Shown here piece by piece: positions 1 to 4,803 of a DNA stretch of 5,334 nt (the first letter of the stretch is position 1; each line of letters opens with the position of its first letter). This DNA is from Acinetobacter sp. UBA6641 (GTDB taxonomy: Bacteria; Pseudomonadota; Gammaproteobacteria; Pseudomonadales; Moraxellaceae), in contig DKLL01000138.1 in assembly GCA_002455755.1 (NCBI GenBank), positions 6,759 through 12,092 of the forward strand, given 5' to 3'. The notes below the pieces were generated by a model, which was not told the origin of the DNA, did not search any database, and saw only the letters and a list, made by a program, of their open reading frames with translations. Position numbers and translations under genes: made by a program.

Positions 1-1
1 G

Positions 2-298
2 AATACCCAATTTACAGCATTACCTCGCCAGGCATTCAACTTTAAGGCATCTACCAACAAGTTATCTGCAGCACAGCAGGAAGTAGAAGAGCTGACGGAT
101 GGCCAAGGTGATTTGCAGTTATTGACCAATGAGCAGATCCAGCAATTAGCAGCTGAGTCTGAAACACCAGAAGATTTGATATTTAATTTGTCGAAATTAA
201 TACCTGGTGCAACTAAGTCGCAATTTACAGCCAATCTGGATCAGGCTCTATATGTTGCTGATGTGCTGGGGTATGCAATCTCAAGTAAGGGTGAATAA
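2..298 (+). CDS. Phage portal protein, DUF935 / Mu gp29 type (C-terminal fragment)
   Basis: The frame is open from base 2 to the TAA at 296-298, giving 98 visible residues; the start lies upstream of the window. I see a Gln/Glu-rich stretch (AAQQEVEEL), then a helical tail with LTNEQIQQLAAES, EDLIFNLSKLIPGA and a final DQALYVADVLGYA segment. The helical C-terminus in which a few residues handle 'L..L.p' and end in '..al..A...G' is typical of Mu gp29-like (DUF935) portal proteins, which form the dodecameric ring at the head vertex through which DNA is packaged. The family call rests partly on the neighbour: in Mu-like phages gp29 lies immediately before the gpF minor head gene, as it does here, two bases apart. 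The TTG at 113 could be mistaken for a start, but the frame is open well upstream of it and no good ribosome binding site precedes it. The portal function is inferred; the diagnostic N-terminal part is outside the window. Confidence 0.75.
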   Translation, partial: NTQFTALPRQAFNFKASTNKLSAAQQEVEELTDGQGDLQLLTNEQIQQLAAESETPEDLIFNLSKLIPGATKSQFTANLDQALYVADVLGYAISSKGE

Positions 299-300
299 CG

Positions 301-1506
301 ATGCAACCAGTCACATTCCTTGAAGCATTGGAATACGCTCACAGCAAAAAGATTGTGCTGCCTGATGAATTCTATTCAATGGACCTCAAGACTCGGCAGA
401 TGGCGACTACGGTTAGCTTTTTGTCGAGTCTTGAGCAGATTGAGACCGTCATCAAGGCCGTGAATAAATCGATTGCAGATGGTGGGACATTCAACGACTT
501 CCAAAAGTTAATTGCCGAATCTGAAATCATTCTGCCAAAGCATTATTTGGACAATGTGTTTCGTACCAATATCCAGAATGCATATGGCCATGGCCGGTGG
601 CAACAACAGCAACGGAATAAGGTTAAACGACCTTACCTGATGTATTCGGCTATCAATGATAGTCGGGTACGTCCTAGTCATTTGGCCTTGAATCGAATTG
701 TACTGCCGATAGATCATCCGTTCTGGCTGACACATTATCCTCCCACAGGTTTCCGCTGTCGGTGCACATGCATAGCATTAACTGAGAAACAGGCATTGAA
801 ATACGGCATTACTCCTGATGAACAGTTGCCAGAAGTGGCAGAGGCTTTGGATTGGAGTTCTCACCCATTGCAGTTTGGCGAACTTGAATCACTGGTGGAT
901 AAGAAAATCAGTGCTTCAAGTCTGGATAAAGAATATCTACTCGAGCAGAAGGAAGTTATCAAGGCTGAATGGACAGCAAGTAAAAAGCTCACCAGTCTAT
1001 TTGCTCCGATGGATGATAAGACTCGGGACCTGTTTGATACGGTAGCCAATACAGTTATTCCACTTGATCCGCAAATCAGACCAAGTGCGATTCGTACTTT
1101 CTTAGACTATGTGCAAGGCAATGATGCCGCACTGACTGGCTATTTAAACTCTGCTACAAGCTCACTGGCTGATGATGTACTTAAACGCTGGCTTAGTACC
1201 GATATGGCAGCTATTCAGGCTGTGGCAAGCAATACCGCTTCAACCGTGGTGGGTGCTGTGACACTTCAACAAGTAGCAGCTTATCAGATCGGACAGACAG
1301 TTCAATTGAATGCGCCGTTGCTGATGGCTGATACAGCTTCAGATATCGTGATTAAGATTGAGAATGCCAAAGGGCTAGGTATTGATCTGGACATGCTGAA
1401 TGCTGGTAACGGTGTACTGATTCCGATGGGATTGTCTTTTGAAGTGGTTTCGATTGAAACAGTTGAAGGGCAATTAATTTATACATTAAAAGCTTTGGTG
1501 AATTAG
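301..1506 (+). CDS. Minor head / head morphogenesis protein, Mu gpF (SPP1 gp7) family, with ART-like C-terminal domain
   Basis: This 401-residue protein has the Phage_Mu_F domain at about residues 45-160. Visible family marks are the FRTNIQNAYGHGRW helix (87-100), DSRVRPSH (120-126 region), HPFW (139-142) and PPTGFRCRC (147-155), with further Cys at 157. In SPP1 and Mu, these proteins are minor capsid components that bind the portal and act in head assembly and early DNA delivery. After a linker (about 165-240), residues 245-400 form a second domain that resembles an ADP-ribosyltransferase lacking its catalytic residues; it is listed separately. The ATG at 301 is preceded by AAGGG at 287-291 (9-base spacing) and follows the portal stop by two bases, so the two genes are translationally close. 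The family call is strong; the precise role in this phage is inferred from family members. Confidence 0.9.
   Translation: MQPVTFLEALEYAHSKKIVLPDEFYSMDLKTRQMATTVSFLSSLEQIETVIKAVNKSIADGGTFNDFQKLIAESEIILPKHYLDNVFRTNIQNAYGHGRWQQQQRNKVKRPYLMYSAINDSRVRPSHLALNRIVLPIDHPFWLTHYPPTGFRCRCTCIALTEKQALKYGITPDEQLPEVAEALDWSSHPLQFGELESLVDKKISASSLDKEYLLEQKEVIKAEWTASKKLTSLFAPMDDKTRDLFDTVANTVIPLDPQIRPSAIRTFLDYVQGNDAALTGYLNSATSSLADDVLKRWLSTDMAAIQAVASNTASTVVGAVTLQQVAAYQIGQTVQLNAPLLMADTASDIVIKIENAKGLGIDLDMLNAGNGVLIPMGLSFEVVSIETVEGQLIYTLKALVN
1033..1503 (+). other. Degenerate ADP-ribosyltransferase-like domain within the minor head protein
   Basis: This covers residues 245-401 of the gpF-like protein. The order of segments follows an R-S-E class ART: a helical start with a 'Y.g....l..yLn' pattern (270-283), a helix with DMAAIQ (301-306), the strand TVVGAV (315-320) where ARTs have '.yRG.', GQTVQLNAPLLMADTAS (331-347) where ARTs have 'G....f.STS', then IVIKIENAKGLGIDL (349-363), and GNGVLIPMGLSFEVVSI (369-385), which matches the 'E.E.L.p....F.V' strand of ARTs. 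Each catalytic position is changed: Arg is Val, STS is DTA/TAS, and ExE is G369-N-G371. The A..F helix that usually follows STS also seems missing. ART domains fused to SPP1 gp7/Mu F proteins are known in phages. I infer a structural relic or non-catalytic binding domain. No alignment was run, so the assignment is by eye. Confidence 0.5.
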
Positions 1507-1746
1507 ATGACAACAAAATTAAGCCTTACAGCTACTCCAGTACGGGTATCGACTGGAAGCAAAGAGGTTCATGTGACCATTAATAAGGGCTCCAAACCAC
1601 GATATGCAATTAGTGCAACTCAACCCAATACAGATCAATATCATGTACTTTTAGAGCCAGTGATGAATATTGGTGAAGGTTATACCGTGTGGATGTGGAA
1701 GGGTGATTCTGATCCACTGGAAATCGTTTACTCAGAGAAAATGTAA
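1507..1746 (+). CDS. Small beta-rich phage protein of unknown function
   Basis: This 79-residue protein starts directly after the TAG of the minor head gene. A GGTG at 1497-1500 can serve as ribosome binding site with 6-base spacing. The sequence is made of short alternating hydrophobic strands (KLSLTATPVRVS, KEVHVTIN, YHVLLEPVMNI, YTVWMWKG, PLEIVYSE), suggesting one small beta-sandwich or barrel. It has no signal peptide, membrane segment or cysteine. I do not recognise a named family. Its place between the minor head gene and a lectin-like gene, and its 1-base overlap with the next gene (TAATG at 1744-1748), suggest a small virion component such as a decoration or fibre-anchoring protein. 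That role is inference only. The open frame, coupling and composition make it a convincing gene. Confidence 0.75.
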   Translation: MTTKLSLTATPVRVSTGSKEVHVTINKGSKPRYAISATQPNTDQYHVLLEPVMNIGEGYTVWMWKGDSDPLEIVYSEKM

Positions 1747-2588
1747 TGATCAAAACACCGCTAAGCACTGTCATTGGCGGTGCATTTTGGACACCTGGTT
1801 GCACAGTTATTGGTGGCGCATCAAAGACACTCAACCAAATCATCAAATCCCTATTCGCAAACAATAAGCAGGGATTTGCTTACGACCCGAATGATCTAAC
1901 TACGATGTTTCAGGATTCTGAAGGGACTATTCCTGTAACTGGTGCGGGGCAACCTGTTTGGCATATTCTTGATAAGTCGGGTAATAATAATCACGCATTT
2001 GCTACAAGTTCTGCTACACGTCCTATTCTTCGTCAGAATGCAATCACAAAGGCGTATTACTTAGAGTTTGATGGGAGTGATGATTTCCTTAAAACCAACA
2101 ACATTGACTTCACATCTACTGACGAGATGTCTCTTTTCGTCGGTATAAAAAAGATGAGCGACGCGAGCAGGGCTATGGCCGTAGAGCTTGGAAATAATCA
2201 ACCTAACTCGATAAAATTTTCTGCACCTGATACAGCTACGGCAATGTACGCAGTCTATAGTCAGGCTACCGCTACAACCAACTTATCAGTTGGTTTAGAG
2301 TATAAGGGCCAAAGTACAAACGTAATAACGGCAAAAGCTAAGCTATCGGCAGGATCGTTAGTTCTGCGCGTAGACGGAGCAGTAAAAGGTCAGCGTACCG
2401 CTGTAGATCAAGGCGCTGGGAATTTTGGTAATTTACCTCTGTATATCGGCAGACGTGGCGGTACATCCTTAGCATTCAACGGTCACATTTACAGCTTAAT
2501 TGGTGTTGGACGTTTAACTACAGACAACGAAACCACAGCACTAGAAAAACTCATTGCTAAGAATACAGGGGTGACGTTAAGTGTTTAA
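1746..2588 (+). CDS. LamG / concanavalin A-like lectin-fold phage protein
   Basis: This 280-residue protein has a short N-terminal segment and then a concanavalin A-like (LamG) jelly-roll from about residue 43 to 280. Marks I can see are GFAYDPNDL (43-51), MFQDSEGTIPVT (54-65), ILDKSGNNNHA (74-84), YYLEFDGSDDFL (104-115), LPLYIGRRGG (230-239), the strand FNGHIYSLIGVGR (244-256) and the closing helix ETTALEKLIAKNTGV (262-276). Together these are the signature of a common group of phage-encoded LamG proteins, usually near structural genes and probably exposed on the virion, where they may bind sugars or other surface ligands. The N-terminus repeats TVIGGA at residues 8-13 and 20-25. The start overlaps the preceding stop by one base, with GAGA at about 1734-1737 as a weak ribosome binding site. 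There is no signal peptide, as expected for a virion protein. The ligand is unknown. Confidence 0.85.
   Translation: MIKTPLSTVIGGAFWTPGCTVIGGASKTLNQIIKSLFANNKQGFAYDPNDLTTMFQDSEGTIPVTGAGQPVWHILDKSGNNNHAFATSSATRPILRQNAITKAYYLEFDGSDDFLKTNNIDFTSTDEMSLFVGIKKMSDASRAMAVELGNNQPNSIKFSAPDTATAMYAVYSQATATTNLSVGLEYKGQSTNVITAKAKLSAGSLVLRVDGAVKGQRTAVDQGAGNFGNLPLYIGRRGGTSLAFNGHIYSLIGVGRLTTDNETTALEKLIAKNTGVTLSV
2567..2574 (+). promoter_or_regulatory. Strong ribosome binding site that decides a GTG start
   Basis: AGGGGTGA lies inside the end of the upstream LamG gene, with a 6-base gap to the GTG at 2581. No ATG in that frame has comparable support, so this site fixes the GTG start and the 8-base gene overlap. 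Confidence 0.7.
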
Positions 2589-2913
2589 TCTATCCGTTGT
2601 AAATATCATCCCCGACACCCACAAAGATGCAGTTAATCAAATTGCAGAACTCTACGGATGCGGTGAAAATAATCTATCTGTAAAGTTAATTGACAGTAAA
2701 GGTGCAATTTATTGGGGATGTCATTCTTGGTGGAAGCCCGATGATTACGCAATATTTAGCGATGATGAATTGCGACAACAAGTAGTACCTACCGAGTTAC
2801 AACCATCACTTGAGTTTTTGTATGAACGATTAGTCCTGGACGGTAATGCTCAAGAGAATTGGCAGGCCGCACTTGCTGAGTTGGGATTATCCCCAGTTGA
2901 GATACCTGAATAA
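2581..2913 (+). CDS. Conserved-looking phage protein of unknown function (110 aa)
   Basis: The GTG start at 2581 lies inside the last codons of the LamG gene (8-base overlap) and is supported by AGGGGTGA six bases upstream, so translation is probably coupled to the LamG protein. The protein is acidic and has three parts: an N-terminal region ending in IAELYGCGENNLSVKL (22-37), a tryptophan- and cysteine-containing core (AIYWGCHSWWKPDDYAIF, about 42-59), and a helical C-terminal tail ending in NWQAALAELGLSPVE. The tail looks like an oligomerisation or docking helix. I recall similar proteins in Acinetobacter prophages next to lectin-like virion genes, but I cannot name a family. Being co-translated with the LamG gene makes a chaperone, assembly partner or small virion subunit for that protein a reasonable guess. 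An intrinsic terminator follows its stop by five bases. Confidence 0.75.
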   Translation: MFNLSVVNIIPDTHKDAVNQIAELYGCGENNLSVKLIDSKGAIYWGCHSWWKPDDYAIFSDDELRQQVVPTELQPSLEFLYERLVLDGNAQENWQAALAELGLSPVEIPE

Positions 2914-2918
2914 ACATG

Positions 2919-2940
2919 ACCGCCGAAAGGGCGGTTTTTT
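2919..2940 (+). terminator. Rho-independent terminator after the 110-aa gene
   Basis: A perfect 6-bp stem ACCGCC (2919-2924) / GGCGGT (2930-2935) encloses the loop GAAAG and runs directly into six T (2935-2940). It starts five bases after the TAA at 2911-2913. This is a classic intrinsic terminator and marks the end of the transcription unit that holds the minor head, LamG and 110-residue genes, unless an antiterminator lets transcription through. Confidence 0.9.
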
Positions 2941-2995
2941 ATGAGCGTAATAACTTTTACAGCACCCCTGTAGGGTTTCAGTTCAAACCACCCAG

Positions 2996-3041
2996 ATTCC
3001 CATAATGGATTAATTTCATAATCCATTCTGGGAATTTTTTT
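2996..3041 (+). terminator. Second terminator-like hairpin that covers the ribosome binding site of the next gene
   Basis: The arms 2996-3011 and 3020-3035 are complementary over 16 positions with a single mismatch (T3002 opposite C3028 region), around an 8-base loop (3012-3019). A seven-T tract follows at 3035-3041, and the ATG of the next gene comes one base later at 3043. The only ribosome-binding-like sequence for that gene, GGGAA at 3030-3034, lies in the 3' arm and pairs with the TTCCC part of the 5' arm. The element can therefore act as a second intrinsic terminator, a lid on translation, or both. Which one applies cannot be told from sequence alone. Confidence 0.75.
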
Positions 3042-3042
3042 A

Positions 3043-3450
3043 ATGGCTAATACGCTATATGACGCTGCGCGGCAGCGCTTTCTGGAAGCGCAAATTAACT
3101 GGATGACCGATACAGTTAAAGTCATCCTAGTGAGTACCAGTGCCTATACTGCTAAGGTCGGTGTACATCAATACTTGTCAGACGTGGCATCATCAGCGCG
3201 TATCGCAGGTCCAGTCACTCTTACATCCAAAGCTACAACAGGCGGTGCAGCAGATGCGGCCGACTGTACGTTTGTATCCGTGAGTGGTAACTCCATCGGT
3301 GCAATCATTATCTACGTTGATACCGGCGTTGAGTCTACTTCACCTCTTATTGCCTACATTGACACTGCAACAGGTTTGCCGATTACACCTAATGGCGGTG
3401 ACATTATCGTAACCTGGGATAACGGTACCAATAAAATCTTTAAGGTTTAA
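3043..3450 (+). CDS. Phage structural-type protein of unknown function (135 aa)
   Basis: The 135-residue protein begins ANTLYDAARQRFLEAQINW, followed by VKVILVSTSAYT (25-36), HQYLSDV (42-48), a region rich in Thr/Ser/Ala (about 54-80), IGAIIIYVDTG (85-95), SPLIAYIDTATGLPITPNGG (100-119) and a closing IIVTWDNGTNKIFKV. I recognise this as a widespread family of small phage proteins found among tail or fibre genes, with the 'LYD.AR..FL.G.I.W' opening and the 'ATGLP.TPNGGDI.VTWDNG' ending strongly conserved. No biochemical role is established that I know of; a beta-rich virion component is likely. Its ATG is one base after a T7 tract, and its ribosome binding site is buried in a hairpin. Its last three codons form the 5' arm of another hairpin. 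It is thus a single-gene unit bounded by RNA structure on both sides. Confidence 0.8.
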   Translation: MANTLYDAARQRFLEAQINWMTDTVKVILVSTSAYTAKVGVHQYLSDVASSARIAGPVTLTSKATTGGAADAADCTFVSVSGNSIGAIIIYVDTGVESTSPLIAYIDTATGLPITPNGGDIIVTWDNGTNKIFKV

Positions 3451-3494
3451 GGGAGTGGCCACTTATATGGAATATGAGTGGTTAAACCTTTATT
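3442..3494 (+). terminator. Long bulged hairpin spanning the stop codon of the 135-aa gene
   Basis: The outer stem AAGGTTTAA (3442-3450, containing the stop codon TAA) pairs perfectly with TTAAACCTT (3482-3490). The inner stem CCACTTATAT (3459-3468) pairs with ATATGAGTGG (3472-3481) with one G-U pair and a GGA loop. An unpaired 8-base bulge GGGAGTGG (3451-3458) lies on the 5' side only. TATTT follows, an imperfect T tract. Within the bulge region AGTGGCCACT (3454-3463) is also a perfect palindrome, so an alternative fold exists. A weak terminator or an mRNA-stabilising or processing structure is the likely role. Confidence 0.55.
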
Positions 3495-3514
3495 TCATTG
3501 GGAGTTAGGTATCA

Positions 3515-3877
3515 ATGACAGATGAAAATATAGTTGAGCAACCGGCAAAGAAACCTCGTGCTCCACGTAAAAAGAAAATTGTGCCAGTTCAAGAAAAACC
3601 ACCAGCACAAGGTATTGGTGTTGGTGGCTTCTCGGCAAATCTCTATGCAGCCGACGAAGATAAAATTAATTGGCCACACCTCATGGCACAACCAAAATTT
3701 CAAATGTTCTGTGTAGAAATTAGTCGTAAGCCGCATGGTGAAGTTGAATTTTGGCTTGGGTCATTTGTCCAGGATCAATTAGTAAATGGTGAAAAGGTTT
3801 TCTTCAAGTCTTATTGTGATTGGCATGATATGAAAGGCTATTGGAAGCAAGAAGATTACTATGGGAATTTATTATGA
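3515..3877 (+). CDS. Hypothetical phage protein with a basic, proline-rich N-terminal tail (120 aa)
   Basis: The ATG at 3515 has GGGAG at 3500-3504 upstream (10-base spacing). Residues 1-35 are low in complexity and strongly basic and proline-rich (KKPRAPRKKKI, then EKPPAQ), so probably disordered and possibly able to bind DNA, RNA or an acidic partner. Residues 36-120 look folded and rich in aromatic residues: FSANLYAADEDKINWPHLM, FQMFCVEISR, EVEFWLGSFVQDQL, KVFFKSYCDWHDMKGYW and the end EDYYGNLL. I do not recognise the family. The TGA at 3875-3877 overlaps the ATG of the following LamG gene (ATGA), so the two products are co-translated and may assemble together, for example as base and lectin of one appendage. 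That partnership is inference. Confidence 0.75.
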   Translation: MTDENIVEQPAKKPRAPRKKKIVPVQEKPPAQGIGVGGFSANLYAADEDKINWPHLMAQPKFQMFCVEISRKPHGEVEFWLGSFVQDQLVNGEKVFFKSYCDWHDMKGYWKQEDYYGNLL

Positions 3878-4791
3878 CGATTGAGTCTGGTATCCGTCTG
3901 GAATTTGCACAGTTTGGACATTTCGATTCGTTTGATGTGATTCGTTCTATAACAAGTATGGTTGGCGTTGCTGATGTTGATTTACCTGTACCAATAGCCA
4001 CCGGTTTAAAGACCATGTATTACGTGGATGCAAATGTCATTGAAGGTACAACATATTACTACAAGGTTCGTGTTTGGCGTGGCACTACAAGTTTTTTAAG
4101 TACTGAGGTTAAAGCGTATGCAGGTTTGAATTTCGACAGTTTTGTAGAGTCGTTAAGCCCTATTGCTTGGTTAAAACTGGATGAAGCTGCAGCTAGCGGT
4201 ATTAAAGATAGCTCTACAATCAACCATACTTGTAGCGTTAACACACCTAGCTCGCTAACACCTAGAGGTAAAATTCTTAGAAAAGGTCATGCAGGTGCTA
4301 TGGGGTTCTCAATTGCTAGTGCAGGTGTTGGGCAAGTTACCATGGTGGAAAGCCCTGCAATGTATAACATAACTAAAGGTTCGCACACTTGGTTTTGTTG
4401 GCATCACCGTACCGTTTCAAATGGGCAAAATCGTCTTTTTGGTGACAACGGGGATGGTGTCAATAAACGGGTTTGTTGGGATGCATATGAATTCCCTAAC
4501 AATAACAGAGTAATTGGTTTGGGAACCCCTGTAGGAACTACGGTTTTTATGTGTGTTGTTTATGATGTTGTTGCAAAGACTTATAGGATATTTAAGAACG
4601 GGGTATGGTATTCAGCAGCTTATATCGCACCACCTACGTCTACAACTAGCAATCAAACACTCCAAGTGCCTGCAACGAGTAATGCATATTCTTATTACGG
4701 TATTCGAGGATATATTTCTGATTTAACATTCTTTAATCGGGCATTGACTGATGCTGAAGTAGAAACACTATATTCCTTAGGGCAATTATAG
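3874..4791 (+). CDS. FN3-like plus LamG / concanavalin A-like phage protein, probable tail or fibre component
   Basis: I place the start at the ATG at 3874, which overlaps the upstream TGA and has GGGAA at 3863-3867 (6-base spacing); the in-frame TTG at 3841 would add 11 residues and lacks such support. The protein has 305 residues. Residues 1-84 look like one fibronectin type III domain, including the YYVDANVIEGTTYYYKVRVWRG stretch (49-70, 'Y.D..v..G..Y.Y.V....g'), then FLSTEVKAYAG. Residues 90-305 look like a LamG jelly-roll: IAWLKLDEA (97-105), GIKDSS (109-114), MGFSIAS (143-149), SHTWFCWHHR (170-179), TYRIFKNGVWY (236-246) and the diagnostic end GYISDLTFFNRALTDAEVETLY (279-300). FN3 and LamG modules are common in phage tail and fibre proteins and usually bind carbohydrate or cell surfaces. 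It differs in sequence and layout from the first LamG protein, so it is not a recent tandem copy. Confidence 0.85.
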   Translation: MTIESGIRLEFAQFGHFDSFDVIRSITSMVGVADVDLPVPIATGLKTMYYVDANVIEGTTYYYKVRVWRGTTSFLSTEVKAYAGLNFDSFVESLSPIAWLKLDEAAASGIKDSSTINHTCSVNTPSSLTPRGKILRKGHAGAMGFSIASAGVGQVTMVESPAMYNITKGSHTWFCWHHRTVSNGQNRLFGDNGDGVNKRVCWDAYEFPNNNRVIGLGTPVGTTVFMCVVYDVVAKTYRIFKNGVWYSAAYIAPPTSTTSNQTLQVPATSNAYSYYGIRGYISDLTFFNRALTDAEVETLYSLGQL

Positions 4792-4803
4792 GTTTTTTGA
4801 AAT

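Noticed and set aside
508..735. Minus-strand open frame of 75 codons inside the minor head gene
   Set aside because: It lies fully inside a well-supported conserved gene (the gpF motifs are on the + strand), has no ribosome binding site and shows no recognisable domain.
818..1049. Plus-strand and minus-strand open frames of 62-75 codons over the middle of the minor head gene
   Set aside because: They are frame shadows of the 401-codon gene; their translations are irregular and have no family features.
1610..1867. Open frames on both strands (84 and 65 codons) over the small beta-rich gene and the LamG start
   Set aside because: They conflict with the coupled start/stop arrangement at 1744-1748 and with the LamG reading frame; no supporting signals.
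2976..3006. Candidate sigma70 promoter with CATAAT at 3001-3006 as -10 box
   Set aside because: No acceptable -35 box lies at 16-18 bases, and the -10 box is part of the hairpin arm.
2850..3125. Minus-strand 91-codon open frame across the leader region
   Set aside because: It reads through both hairpins and into the ends of two supported + strand genes, with no ribosome binding site; probably chance openness.
3512..3736. Minus-strand open frame opposite the 120-residue gene, and a + strand 60-codon frame within it
   Set aside because: The 120-residue gene has a ribosome binding site and an ATGA junction with the next gene; the others have neither.
3804..4244. Minus-strand open frames of 70 and 61 codons opposite the FN3-LamG gene
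   Set aside because: They lie opposite a gene with clear FN3- and LamG-like motifs and have no start signals.
4772..4800. T-rich stretch GGTTTTTTG after the second LamG stop as a terminator
   Set aside because: Only a three-base stem (CCT/AGG) can be drawn before the T tract, too weak for an intrinsic terminator.
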